This document shows, one piece after another, positions 16,401-24,256 of a stretch of 33,986 bases of DNA. Both the position numbers and the translations under genes were made by a program. The DNA is from an uncultured Eubacteriales bacterium (GTDB lineage: Bacteria; Bacillota; Clostridia; Monoglobales; Monoglobaceae): the NCBI GenBank assembly GCA_900542675.1, contig UQOT01000011.1, forward strand, positions 1-33,986, written 5' to 3'. The notes beneath the pieces were generated by a model that saw nothing but the letters and a program-made list of their open reading frames with translations, made no database searches and had not been told where the DNA came from. Within the stretch, counting starts at the first letter, position 1; each line of letters opens with the position of its first letter.

Positions 16401-17966
16401 TTTGAGATTGTCGACAAGTTCACAATTACTTACGAGCAGGGTCACTTTGCGGGCGCAGAGCTCACAGATACAGACCTCGTTAAGGCAGTTGAGAACGGAA
16501 AGACTCTTAACCTTGACGGTAAGGTATTCGGCAATGCAGGTGACTTCAAGCAGGTTGGCTGGTACGACAAGGCAACAGGTCAGCTCGTTTCGGGTGATAT
16601 CACCGTAACAGCTTCGATGACATTCGTTGCAGCTTGGGAGTACAAGGTAAACGTTGTTGAGATGAAGCAGGACGGTTCAGCTAAGGAGCCGGTTGAAGTA
16701 ACATTCACCGACAGCTTCGACTCTGTACCGGTTGCAAGTCCGGCAGTTTCGATAAATGCAGACCCGGCGGCAGAAGGCTTTGTATTCACAAAGTGGACAG
16801 CTGCAGTTCAGGAAGGCGCAACAGGTCTTGCTGAGGGTACTATAGCTGCTCCGGCAGAGCTTTCGACATCATACACAGCTGCTGCAAGCGGCACATATCC
16901 GATAAGCGGTACGGTTGTACTTACGCCGAATTATAAGGGCGCACCGGTTGACCTCACCGCAAAGAAGCCTTCACACGGTAAGTACAGCGTTGTTGTAGAC
17001 GGCGTTACAACCGAGGTTCAGGCTGAGGATAAGGTTATAGCTGTTGACGGCGGCGCAACTGTTGAAGTAATTCCGACAGCTGATGCTGGATACAAAGTAT
17101 CTACAATTAAGTACGGTACAAAGAAACTTGCTGCGGATGAGAACGGTAAGTATACATTTACAATGCCGACTGAACCGACAAAGCTTACTGTATCGTTCAG
17201 TTCTACCACCGGCGGCAGCACAGGCGGCGGTAACAGCGGCCTCAGCACAGGCGGCGGTAGCCCGGCAACACCTAAGCCGTCAGCATCTGCTTCACCTGAA
17301 CCGTCAGCATCGGTAGAACCTGCACCGTCAGGACAGCCGGGAGTTTCGACCGGTAAGCACGACGCTTATGTATACGGTTATCCGGATGGTTCGTTTAAGG
17401 CAGAAAACGGCATCACACGTGCTGAAACAGCGGCTATATTCGCTCGTGCACTCACAGATTATGTTGAGGGTACAGCATATACTGGCAGCTACAGCGACGT
17501 TGCGGACGATTGGTACACGAATTATGTGAACTTCCTCTCAACCCGCGGTGTAATCACAGGTTACGAGGACGGCACATTCCGCCCGGACAACAACATTACA
17601 AGACGTGAGTTCACAGCGATGATCACTCGTCTCGGTGAAGTTCTTGAGGCTAACGGCACAGGCTTCCCGGATGTTGCTGACACAGACTGGGCAGCTGATA
17701 ACATCTACACAGCGGCTGTAAAGGGTCTTGTAAACGGTTATGAGGACGGCACATTCCGCCCGGATAACAACATCACCCGTGCAGAAGCAGTTAAGATTGT
17801 TAACGCTTACCTCGGACGCGGCACAGATGCTCCGGGTCTTGCAAACGCGGATTACACAACATTCCCGGATGTAACGACCAGTCACTGGGCATACTTCGAG
17901 ATTATCGAGGCTGCAAATGATCATACATTTACAGAAGGTACAAAACCCGAAGTTTGGACCAGATAA
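13476..17966 (+). CDS. Large SLH-anchored cell-surface protein
   Basis: A 1496-aa exported protein. The signal peptide is KRRLLSLFLAIAMIATMVV..., ending near SFAGA. Recognisable parts: a Listeria-Bacteroides-type repeat at about 180-272 (FGGWSETNGG, YATW); several Ig-like/YDG-type modules at about 270-900, including KSTYDGAAI and SKTYDGTTV; a second Listeria-Bacteroides repeat near 980-1055; a Gly/Ser and Pro/Ser/Ala linker (about 1244-1292); and SLH repeats from about 1294 to the end, with ITRAET, ITRREF and ITRAEA motifs. SLH repeats bind pyruvylated wall polysaccharide. No catalytic module is visible, so an S-layer, adhesin or scaffold role is likely. The start is ATG 13476, with GGGGGAAG at 13462-13469. 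Confidence 0.9.
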   Translation: MKRRLLSLFLAIAMIATMVVSVPLTSFAGATGTAADEFTDFKLVRDTTADTEGDDGVYGYTLTFTQSGYTPAITRMMILDSAANDYVGLEETTNATDFGAVFEVGGGIEYALYGEIMDPNRLDGGKVIVGGTNTFNFTMPKARCKDAGTEILVFINSDNETIPYMVPAFNIDTNGSVLEPQAKIIFNMGTGSLKDADSNDVASVSIPAGTIGVDDIAAAIEAKKGKFAAQDSDNYKFGGWSETNGGTAVDSDTWSKTLAENEELTLYATWTEKSTISAGDITIDPTSVNFNNNNQKPTLKIGSSLTGVTADDITLKYNGSESASGKKDAATYAVTADIASTANYKPYTGYDLGNWTIKSVDYTIGTVTKTVNEGDTFTDNKTTIDNATAGIIKDLAGNNVAGTITITGVTSPAASDQSNLSWSFAPTTADSNYNAASGNNASIVVTQKTVVTPSFGGTKSTYDGAAIDNTDVNASIAQSGDKTFVYGTDFKLQYSDDGANFSDTAPVDADTYTVKIVLIGDAADSYKITSGDTASFTIEPKTVTLTAVKFSKTYDGTTVAATLEDDSAFDISKLTVNGETGVNVVADGALTATYNSKDVEDANEVTITGVKLSSANYKLDADALKMAGTIKPIELTATYKGDESTSTKAKTYGDTIASIDGANDFDITGTFAAGDSAATILNGVTYASTGTAATANVGEYNITADTTAMSKNYTLTVDGKIKVTPKTITLTVTPKTGLKYKVAAYDANAVVDVAADGLVNGDSASYAYTVKDGAEIKNANTYEVTVGLAVAMTNYTAEAVKTNVEIAKADYTKGADVKGSAAIGDKINGITIPGDVIGADGNKVTGTFTITADDSIVAEADQEYKNLSYTFATDAADKDNYNPYSGNDGYIKASSKTPVSVTIAVDPVIPVGQPVEVNVNAGELSNTDYKVEYKAEDSEAWTETVPTEPAKYEVRVVLTPEADKKYVLQGTASTTFEIVDKFTITYEQGHFAGAELTDTDLVKAVENGKTLNLDGKVFGNAGDFKQVGWYDKATGQLVSGDITVTASMTFVAAWEYKVNVVEMKQDGSAKEPVEVTFTDSFDSVPVASPAVSINADPAAEGFVFTKWTAAVQEGATGLAEGTIAAPAELSTSYTAAASGTYPISGTVVLTPNYKGAPVDLTAKKPSHGKYSVVVDGVTTEVQAEDKVIAVDGGATVEVIPTADAGYKVSTIKYGTKKLAADENGKYTFTMPTEPTKLTVSFSSTTGGSTGGGNSGLSTGGGSPATPKPSASASPEPSASVEPAPSGQPGVSTGKHDAYVYGYPDGSFKAENGITRAETAAIFARALTDYVEGTAYTGSYSDVADDWYTNYVNFLSTRGVITGYEDGTFRPDNNITRREFTAMITRLGEVLEANGTGFPDVADTDWAADNIYTAAVKGLVNGYEDGTFRPDNNITRAEAVKIVNAYLGRGTDAPGLANADYTTFPDVTTSHWAYFEIIEAANDHTFTEGTKPEVWTR
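17561..17777 (+). repeat. Internal DNA repeat in the SLH region
   Basis: A segment encoding GYEDGTFRPDNNITR occurs at about 17561-17602 and again at about 17735-17777 with only a few synonymous differences. This suggests recent duplication or gene conversion between the two full SLH repeats. Confidence 0.75.
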
Positions 17967-17979
17967 TTGGAAAATAACA

Positions 17980-18008
17980 AGGGCCGCGGCATTTGCCGCG
18001 GCTCTTTT
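17980..18008 (+). terminator. Terminator of the SLH protein gene
   Basis: An 11-bp stem AGGGCCGCGGC / GCCGCGGCTCT (one G-T pair) with loop ATTT and a short T-tract. Confidence 0.85.
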
Positions 18009-18031
18009 GCGTGCCAAAAGCTCATTTTCGC

Positions 18032-18060
18032 TTGACGCGAGGGGGATATTAGTGTATAAT
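18032..18060 (+). promoter_or_regulatory. Promoter of the citrate synthase gene
   Basis: TTGACG (18032-18037), a 17-nt spacer and TATAAT (18055-18060). Confidence 0.85.
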
Positions 18061-18110
18061 AAAAATCAAACTATATTTATTTAGACTTTTAATGAAAGGC
18101 GGCTGGTATT

Positions 18111-19574
18111 ATGCAGAATTTTAATATTGATGGCTTTGACGGCAACCTTGATGAATATATTGACTTAATCCGCAGGCAAAACTCGCGGTGGAATATGATT
18201 CCGTCGTATCTGTACTCGCAGTTCGGTGTAAAGCGCGGTCTGAGAAATGCGGACGGTACCGGTGTTTTGGCGGGACTTACATCAATCGGTGAGGTTCACG
18301 GCTATGTAATCGACGAGGGCGCGAAGTCGCCTGTCGAGGGTAAGCTTAGATATCGCGGTATTGACGTTGAGGATATTGTTGCGAACTGCCGCGCTGAGAA
18401 GCGGTTCGGTTTTGAGGAAGCTGCGTTTTTGCTTATGTTCGGTTTTCTTCCGACAAAAGGTCTTTTAGATGAGTTTAAAAAGGATCTTTCGCGCTACAGA
18501 CAGCTTCCGAAGGAATTCACAGAGGATATGATTTTAAAAGCGCCGAGTAATAATATTATGAACAAGCTTGCAAGAAGCGTTCTTGCGCTTTATTCGTATG
18601 ACGACAATCCGGATGATATTTCTGTACCTAACTTATTAAAGCAGAGCCTTTCGCTTATCGCGCGTTTCCCGGTGCTTATTGCAAATTCATATGCTTGTAA
18701 GAGGCACTATTTTGATAATCAGAGCCTGATACTGCATAATCCGGTACCCGAATACTCAACGGCGCAGAACTTTTTGCACCTTATAAGACCGGATAATAAG
18801 TTCAGCGAGCTTGAGGCAGAAATACTTGACTTGACACTTATTCTTCAAGCTGAGCACGGTGGAGGTAATAACTCTGCGTTTGCCGTTCACGTTCTGTCAT
18901 CAACGGGCACAGATACATATTCGGCGATTGCGGCAGCAGTTGGTTCGCTTAAGGGACCGAAACACGGCGGCGCAAACGACAAGATGATGTCGCAGATGAA
19001 CGAAATTAAGGCAAATGTCGAAAATTGGGAAGACAGAGACGAGATTTACGAATATCTCAAAAAGATACTGCGTAAGGAGGCAGGCGATGGCAAGGGACTG
19101 ATTTACGGTCTCGGTCACGCTGTTTATACGATTTCAGACCCGAGAGCGGTAATTCTTAAGGAGAGAGCCGCGTACCTTGCGAAGCAGACAGGGCACGAGA
19201 AGGAGTTTGCATTGTATTCGGCAATTGAGGAACTCGGTCCGATTGCTTTTAAGGAAATTAAGGGCGTTGAGAAGCCGATATGTGCAAATATTGATTTTTA
19301 TTCGGGATTTGTATATCAGATGCTCGGTATTCCGCAGGAGCTGTTTACGCCGATTTTTGCTATGGCGAGAATTGTTGGCTGGTGTGCGCACCGCATTGAG
19401 GAGATTACGACGAGCAACAGAATTATAAGACCGGCGTATAAGAGCGCAGTCAAGAGACTTTCGTACACGCCGATAGATAAGCGCAAGATGCTTACAATTG
19501 AGGATATAGAGGCGTCTACAGTGGATAATACCGAGCGTATAAAGCTTACCGGTGCAGAAGAAACGGTTGATTAG
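18111..19574 (+). CDS. gltA: Citrate synthase
   Basis: A 487-aa citrate synthase that condenses acetyl-CoA with oxaloacetate. Catalytic residues are in place: His285 in GPKHGGAN, His336 in GLGHAVY and Asp395 in NIDFYSG; AEHGGGNNS (His249) is the oxaloacetate-side motif. The protein is longer than the classic about 370-430 aa type because of an N-terminal extension of roughly 50 residues, a form seen in Clostridia. In this group it probably supplies citrate for glutamate synthesis in an incomplete TCA cycle (inference). Single gene with its own promoter and a shared bidirectional terminator towards murA. A 2-methylcitrate synthase activity cannot be excluded. Confidence 0.93.
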   Translation: MQNFNIDGFDGNLDEYIDLIRRQNSRWNMIPSYLYSQFGVKRGLRNADGTGVLAGLTSIGEVHGYVIDEGAKSPVEGKLRYRGIDVEDIVANCRAEKRFGFEEAAFLLMFGFLPTKGLLDEFKKDLSRYRQLPKEFTEDMILKAPSNNIMNKLARSVLALYSYDDNPDDISVPNLLKQSLSLIARFPVLIANSYACKRHYFDNQSLILHNPVPEYSTAQNFLHLIRPDNKFSELEAEILDLTLILQAEHGGGNNSAFAVHVLSSTGTDTYSAIAAAVGSLKGPKHGGANDKMMSQMNEIKANVENWEDRDEIYEYLKKILRKEAGDGKGLIYGLGHAVYTISDPRAVILKERAAYLAKQTGHEKEFALYSAIEELGPIAFKEIKGVEKPICANIDFYSGFVYQMLGIPQELFTPIFAMARIVGWCAHRIEEITTSNRIIRPAYKSAVKRLSYTPIDKRKMLTIEDIEASTVDNTERIKLTGAEETVD

Positions 19575-19581
19575 TAATACA

Positions 19582-19621
19582 AAAAAATACACAGCGTAAG
19601 ATGAAACGCTGTGTATTTTTT
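19582..19621. terminator. Bidirectional terminator between citrate synthase and murA
   Basis: Perfect 15-bp arms, AAAAAATACACAGCG (19582-19596) and its complement (19607-19621). The A-run on one side and T-run on the other make it work for both convergent genes. Confidence 0.95.
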
Positions 19622-19623
19622 GT

Positions 19624-20886
19624 CTAATCCCTAATCTCTATATTTACGCCTAGTGAGCGTAGTTTTTCAGGAAAGTTTTCGTAGCCGCGCTCGATGTGCT
19701 TAATATCGTGTATTTCGCTTGTGCCGCTTGCTTTTATTGCCGCAACCGTAAGCGCTGCACCTGCGCGAAGATCTGTTGCTTTTACGCTTGCGCCCGAGAG
19801 CTTACTTACGCCCTCGATAAACGCGGCATTGCCCTCGGTTTTGATTTTTGCACCCATACGGCAAAGCTCGGGAATGTGAGCGAAGCGGTTTTCAAAAATT
19901 GTTTCGACAACCATACCGCTGCCGTCTGATACGCTGAGGAGTGACATAATCTGAGCCTGAAGGTCTGTCGGAAAGCCAGGATACGGCATTGTCTTTATAT
20001 CAACCGCTTTTGGCCGCCCGCCGGGTTTAAGACGGATGATATTGTCATTTATATCACAGTCAAAGCCCATTTCGCTAAGCTTGGCAAGCAGTGGTTTTAA
20101 GTGCTCGGGATTTGCACCGCACAGGCATATATCTCCGCCTGATGCTGCGCCGCAAATCAAGAAGGTTCCCGCTTCAATTCGGTCTGGGATAACTTTGTGA
20201 TTTGCGCCGCGGAGCAGCGGTACGCCTTTTACCGTTACCGTATCGGTGCCGTCACCGCATATATCGCCGCCCATTTCGCGAAGAAAATTTGATAGGTCAA
20301 CGATTTCGGGTTCAGTGGCAGCGTTTTCGATAATCGTTGTGCCATTCGCGAGACACGCGGCAATTATTATATTTTCGGTCGCTCCGACACTTGGAAAATC
20401 TAGGTAGATTTTGGCACCTTTAAGACCGTCCTTGCAGCTTAGCTCAACATAGCCGTGACCTTGTCTGATTTTTGCGCCCATCGCGGAGAAACCTTTAAGA
20501 TGCAGGTCAATCGGACGCGCGCCTATCTTGCAGCCGCCGGGAAGCGGCAGGCGAACATGGCCGAACCGCGCGAGTAGAGGAGACATAACCGTGACCGAGC
20601 CGCGGAGCTTTGAAAATAGTTCATAGCAGTTCGGCTTTCTTTTTCCGGGTTTTACAAGATTAATCTGAACAGATCCGTTTTCGCTCCGTTCGGAATTGCC
20701 GCCGATTGAGCTTATTATTTTGAGCATTGTTTCGGTGTCCGAGAGGACGGGAATATTTTCTATTACCGATGTCTCGTCTGTGAGCATTGCAGCTGCCATA
20801 ATCGGCAGAGCGGCATTTTTTGAGCCGCTTATGCTGACCGAGCCGTTTAGGGCTTTGTTTGTTCCGCTAATAACATATTTTGACAT
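19624..20886 (-). CDS. murA: UDP-N-acetylglucosamine 1-carboxyvinyltransferase MurA
   Basis: A 420-aa enzyme of the first committed step of peptidoglycan synthesis: it transfers enolpyruvate from PEP to UDP-GlcNAc. Conserved features are SGSKNAALPI (Lys23, Asn24), the active-site cysteine in PGGCKIGARPIDLH (Cys119, fosfomycin target), and LRAGAALTVAAIKASG near the C-terminus. The start is ATG at 20886 with GAAAGG about 10 nt upstream; a TTG at 20904 overlaps that site and is less likely. It is preceded 36 nt upstream by a small exported-peptide gene in the same direction, and it converges on citrate synthase. Confidence 0.97.
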   Translation of the reverse strand: MSKYVISGTNKALNGSVSISGSKNAALPIMAAAMLTDETSVIENIPVLSDTETMLKIISSIGGNSERSENGSVQINLVKPGKRKPNCYELFSKLRGSVTVMSPLLARFGHVRLPLPGGCKIGARPIDLHLKGFSAMGAKIRQGHGYVELSCKDGLKGAKIYLDFPSVGATENIIIAACLANGTTIIENAATEPEIVDLSNFLREMGGDICGDGTDTVTVKGVPLLRGANHKVIPDRIEAGTFLICGAASGGDICLCGANPEHLKPLLAKLSEMGFDCDINDNIIRLKPGGRPKAVDIKTMPYPGFPTDLQAQIMSLLSVSDGSGMVVETIFENRFAHIPELCRMGAKIKTEGNAAFIEGVSKLSGASVKATDLRAGAALTVAAIKASGTSEIHDIKHIERGYENFPEKLRSLGVNIEIRD

Positions 20887-20922
20887 ATCATCCGTACCTT
20901 TCAATTTTTATGCTGTTGTTCT

Positions 20923-21069
20923 CTATTCTGCTTCAGCCGGCGAAGGCGTGCTTTCAGTCGGTGCTGATGCTGTGCAGTTTGGTGTCAGCGCGAGTATCGG
21001 TACATAGGTTTTTGCTGTTATAAACAGACCTATAAAAAGCGCTGCTGCTGTTATTTTCAGAGTTTTCAT
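20923..21069 (-). CDS. Small exported or membrane peptide upstream of murA
   Basis: A 48-aa reading frame, MKTLKITAAALFIGLF..., starting at ATG 21069 behind GGAGG with 6-7 nt spacing and ending at TAG 20923-20925, 36 nt before murA. It has a short basic start, a hydrophobic segment (about residues 7-28) and a polar Thr/Ser/Pro/Glu tail ending SPAEAE. This looks like a signal peptide or single membrane span with a short outside tail. It probably shares a transcript with murA. No family recognised; a product with good translation signals is likely, but a role in cell-wall synthesis is only suggested by position. Confidence 0.65.
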   Translation of the reverse strand: MKTLKITAAALFIGLFITAKTYVPILALTPNCTASAPTESTPSPAEAE

Positions 21070-21187
21070 AAATTTCCTCCAAATATTTTAATATTATTTT
21101 GGATTTTCCGCCACAATAATATTTTGGACACATCACGTCTTTTTATTACTTGAAATATTTTTAATTTAAAAACATAAATTATTTCCA

Positions 21188-21216
21188 TTGACAATAATCG
21201 CGTTTAAGTATAAAAT
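21188..21216 (+). promoter_or_regulatory. Promoter of the exonuclease gene
   Basis: TTGACA (21188-21193), a 17-nt spacer and TAAAAT (21211-21216). Confidence 0.7.
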
Positions 21217-21255
21217 ATATAAAGTATGATTTAATATTTTTGTTTGGAGAATTGT

Positions 21256-21951
21256 ATGGTACATATTTTTGTCGATTTTGAAATGAACAGCATCGCTAAA
21301 GAACTGTTTGACAAAATTCAGAATTGTCATATGGAGATTATAGAAATCGGTGCTGTTGCGCTTGATGACAATATGAGCGAGATTGGCAGCTACAAAAGAT
21401 ATATCAAGCCGCAGTATAATGATCATATTATGCCGCGCTACGTTGAGCTTACCGGAATTAACGACCGTACCGTTAAGGATGCGGAGAATTTTACCAATCA
21501 GTTTTTTGACTTTTTAAAGTGGTGCGGCTCATTTGAAGGCAAGTTCGGATATCAGATGTATTCGTGGAGCAAGTGTGACCGCGACCAGCTAAAGCGTGAG
21601 CTTAAGCAGAAGAAGGTTGTCGGCAGAAACCGTGCGGACGTGAAATGGATGCTTGGACATTGGCGGGATTATCAAAAGGAATTCAGTATGCTGCTTGGTA
21701 TAGGCCATCCGTTTTCGCTCGATAAGGCGGTTGATTTGGTCGGATGCAGCTTTGTCGGGAGGATGCACGACGCTCTCTGCGACGCACGGAATACCTCGCG
21801 TTTGTTTATCTCCGCTAATGATGAGAATTTTAAAGAGCGTTTAGAGCAGATAAAGGAAGTTTTAAGAAAAGAGGAAGAGGAAAAAGCAAAAAGTAAAAAG
21901 CTGATTGATAGCGGTGAAAATGTAAAAAATGTAAATTTAGATAAAATTTAA
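21256..21951 (+). CDS. DEDDh-family 3'-5' exonuclease
   Basis: A 231-aa exonuclease of the RNase T / DNA polymerase III epsilon superfamily. All five metal-binding residues can be placed: Asp7 and Glu9 in IFVDFEM, Asp108 in SKCDRDQ, and His171 with Asp176 in MHDALCDARNT. It resembles KapD- or ERI1-like stand-alone exonucleases. The last 40 residues are a charged Lys/Glu-rich tail that may form a helix. The start is ATG 21256 with GGAG at 21246-21249; an upstream TTG overlaps the ribosome site. The substrate (RNA or DNA) is unknown. Its own promoter; it converges on the EF-G-like gene with a shared hairpin terminator. Confidence 0.88.
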   Translation: MVHIFVDFEMNSIAKELFDKIQNCHMEIIEIGAVALDDNMSEIGSYKRYIKPQYNDHIMPRYVELTGINDRTVKDAENFTNQFFDFLKWCGSFEGKFGYQMYSWSKCDRDQLKRELKQKKVVGRNRADVKWMLGHWRDYQKEFSMLLGIGHPFSLDKAVDLVGCSFVGRMHDALCDARNTSRLFISANDENFKERLEQIKEVLRKEEEEKAKSKKLIDSGENVKNVNLDKI

Positions 21952-21978
21952 AAAGGCTCCCGGGGGGAAGCCTTTTTT
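21951..21978. terminator. Bidirectional terminator between the exonuclease and EF-G-like genes
   Basis: Arms AAAAGGCT and AGCC followed by T6, with a GC-rich loop. A and T runs on the two sides suit both directions. Confidence 0.85.
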
Positions 21979-21979
21979 G

Positions 21980-24040
21980 CTAATTGCTGTTTGCGACAAT
22001 TTTATCTATTATGTTTTGCGGCGCTTCCTGATATCTGTCAAATTCAAATTCAAAATCGCCATGCGCCTGCGTCATTGAGCGTAAATCCGAAGCGTAAGTA
22101 TGCATTTCTGCCATCGGAATTTCGCCTTCAATCATTGTCATTCCGTCACCTATCGGTTCCATACCGAGCATTTGACCGCGGCGCTTGTTGATATCGCCTA
22201 TTATGTCGCCGGTGTAGCTGTCGGGCGCGTAGACTTTTAAGTGACCTATTGGCTCCAATATAACAGGTGACGCCTGCGGTATACCCGCCTTGTATGCGAG
22301 GTTGGCCGCCATCTTAAACGCCATTTCGGATGAGTCAACATCGTGGTACGAGCCGTCAACCAATGTCGCTTTAAGTCCTACCATCGGGAAGCCGCCGAGT
22401 ACACCATGCTCCATCGCCTCCAACAGGCCCTTCTCGACTGCAGGGAAATAGCCCTTCGGAACGCTGCCGCCGAAAATCTTTTCTTCAAAAACAAGTCCTT
22501 CGGCATCTGTCGGTTCAAATTCAATCCATACGTGACCGTACTGACCGTGACCGCCGGACTGCTTCTTGTGTTTACCTTCGGCTTTAACTTTTTTGCGTAT
22601 TGTTTCACGATACGGAACCTTGGGTTCTTCAAACGAGATATCAACACCGAATTTGTTTTTAAGCTTTGACACTATAACGTCTATATGCTGGTCGCCGAGA
22701 CCCTTCAAGATTTGCTGGCGCGTCTCTTTGTTTGTCTCAAACGCGAAGGTTTTATCCTCATCCATAAGCTTTATCAGACCTTGAGCAATCTTATCATCGT
22801 CGCCCTTCTGCTTTGGCACAACGGCGAGTTCCATATTAGGCTTTGAGAACTTGATGCCTTCAATCTGAAGCGGATTTGTAAGACCGCTGAGTGTGTCGCC
22901 TGTTTTCGTTTTGGAAAGCTTTGTGACCGTGCCGATATCGCCTGCGACAAGCTGACTGACCTCAATTTGCTTTTTGCCGATCATTGTGTAAATCTTACCT
23001 ATTTTCTCGTTCGTGTCGCGGTTCATATTGTATACTGTTGTGTCGGGGGTCATTATGCCCGAAAATACCTTAAAGTACGACAGCTTGCCGACATACGGGT
23101 CAGCGACTGTCTTAAATATCAGTGCACTGAGCGGGTCGCTGCTGATGACCTTAATATTTGATTCCGAACCGTCTTTTTTCTTTGCGGTAAAGAATTCATC
23201 GTTTGCATTGGGAGCCGGGAAGTATGCATTTATCGCGTTCATAAGCGATGGGATACCGAGATTGTGGTATGCGCTTCCGCAAAGAACAGGTACTATGTCG
23301 CCTTCGGCTACTCCTTGACGCAGTGCCAAGTACATTTCGGGGAGAGTAAATTCCTCACCTGAGAAGTATTTTTCCATAAGTTCTTCGGACTGCTCAGCAA
23401 CAGCTTCTTTAATCATTTCGCGAAGCGGCTCGAGTTCATCTTCGATGCCTTCCGGCATTTCACCAGTTATTGTACGGTTACCGTCAAAAATTCGTGCTTC
23501 CTGCTCAACAACGTTTATAAAGCCTATAATTTTGTCTCCGTCCTTGAGCGGCAGCTGGAAGGGGGCAATTTTCTTGCCGTATTTTTCTTTAAGCTGCTCC
23601 AATACCTTTTGGTAATTTACGCGCTCATCATCAACTTTATTTATAAAGAACATTCTTGGAATTTTGCGTTCTTCACAGTATTTCCACGCCTTTTCTGCGC
23701 CGACTGTAAGACCCGATTTGCCCGATAGAACGATAAGAGCTGCATCGGACACGCGAAGCGCCTGCTGAACCTCACCGACAAAGTCAAAATATCCGGGTGT
23801 GTCGATTATGTTAAATTTGCTTCCGTTCCACTCGCACGCAGCGACTGCCGCCGATATGGAAAACTTTCTCTTAATTTCTTCCGGGTCAAAGTCCATAACA
23901 GTCGTTCCGTCCTGAGTTCTGCCCAGTCTGTCAATATGGCCTGCGGTGTAGAGCATCGCCTCAACAAGGCTGGTTTTACCCGAGTTGCCGTGACCGAGCA
24001 TACAGAAGTTCTTGATTTTAGATGTCTCGTACAGTTTCAA
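21980..24040 (-). CDS. Elongation factor G-like GTPase (EF-G paralogue)
   Basis: A 686-aa translational GTPase with full EF-G domain order. G1 is GHGNSGKT (16-23), G3 is DTPG (80-83) and G4 is NKVD (134-137). Domain IV carries GGHGQYGHVWIEFEP, and domain V follows to the C-terminus. The switch I region lacks the usual RGITI and reads KRKFSIS, as in the EF-G-like (FusA2-type) group rather than the main fusA. It is also not a TetM-type protein, which would start with a different G1 (HVDAGKT). The start is TTG at 24040, with GGAGGG (24048-24053) 7 nt upstream. Not in a str operon. Function of these paralogues is unsettled. Confidence 0.9.
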   Translation of the reverse strand: MKLYETSKIKNFCMLGHGNSGKTSLVEAMLYTAGHIDRLGRTQDGTTVMDFDPEEIKRKFSISAAVAACEWNGSKFNIIDTPGYFDFVGEVQQALRVSDAALIVLSGKSGLTVGAEKAWKYCEERKIPRMFFINKVDDERVNYQKVLEQLKEKYGKKIAPFQLPLKDGDKIIGFINVVEQEARIFDGNRTITGEMPEGIEDELEPLREMIKEAVAEQSEELMEKYFSGEEFTLPEMYLALRQGVAEGDIVPVLCGSAYHNLGIPSLMNAINAYFPAPNANDEFFTAKKKDGSESNIKVISSDPLSALIFKTVADPYVGKLSYFKVFSGIMTPDTTVYNMNRDTNEKIGKIYTMIGKKQIEVSQLVAGDIGTVTKLSKTKTGDTLSGLTNPLQIEGIKFSKPNMELAVVPKQKGDDDKIAQGLIKLMDEDKTFAFETNKETRQQILKGLGDQHIDVIVSKLKNKFGVDISFEEPKVPYRETIRKKVKAEGKHKKQSGGHGQYGHVWIEFEPTDAEGLVFEEKIFGGSVPKGYFPAVEKGLLEAMEHGVLGGFPMVGLKATLVDGSYHDVDSSEMAFKMAANLAYKAGIPQASPVILEPIGHLKVYAPDSYTGDIIGDINKRRGQMLGMEPIGDGMTMIEGEIPMAEMHTYASDLRSMTQAHGDFEFEFDRYQEAPQNIIDKIVANSN

Positions 24041-24167
24041 AAGTCAACCCTCCAATGGTTAAATATTTGTTTAAACGCCGACGCCAAATAGGCGCCCCTA
24101 ATATTTTAATTCTAACGTATTTTTAAAAAATAATCAACCGAATAATATACAATATTTTTGCTTAAAA

Positions 24168-24212
24168 TTATGCAAATTGCATAAATATATCTATGTTGCA
24201 ATAATTATGCAA
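24168..24212. promoter_or_regulatory. Paired palindromic operator candidates at the esterase promoter
   Basis: Site 1 is TTATGCAA-A-TTGCATAA (24168-24184), a perfect 8-bp inverted repeat. Site 2 has TTGCA (24196-24200) and TGCAA (24208-24212) around ATAATTA and overlaps the -35 box. Shared TGCAA half-sites suggest one regulator binding twice. Confidence 0.6.
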
Positions 24213-24224
24213 TTGTTGTATAAT
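24196..24224 (+). promoter_or_regulatory. Promoter of the SGNH esterase gene
   Basis: TTGCAA (24196-24201), a 17-nt spacer and TATAAT (24219-24224). A good -10 and a weaker -35 fit a regulated gene. Confidence 0.75.
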
Positions 24225-24256
24225 TGAAGTACTAAATATTAAGGAGTTACATATTT

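Noticed and set aside
21980..24040. Tetracycline-resistance (TetM-type) ribosomal protection protein
   Set aside because: G1 and switch I do not match that group, and the gene is chromosomal with host-like composition; an EF-G-like paralogue fits better.
24075..24105. GC-rich inverted repeat GACGCC-AAATA-GGCGCC and the similar motif near 350 as further REP units
   Set aside because: They share only GGGGCGC with each other, and differ from the RAYT-linked units in stem and in context.
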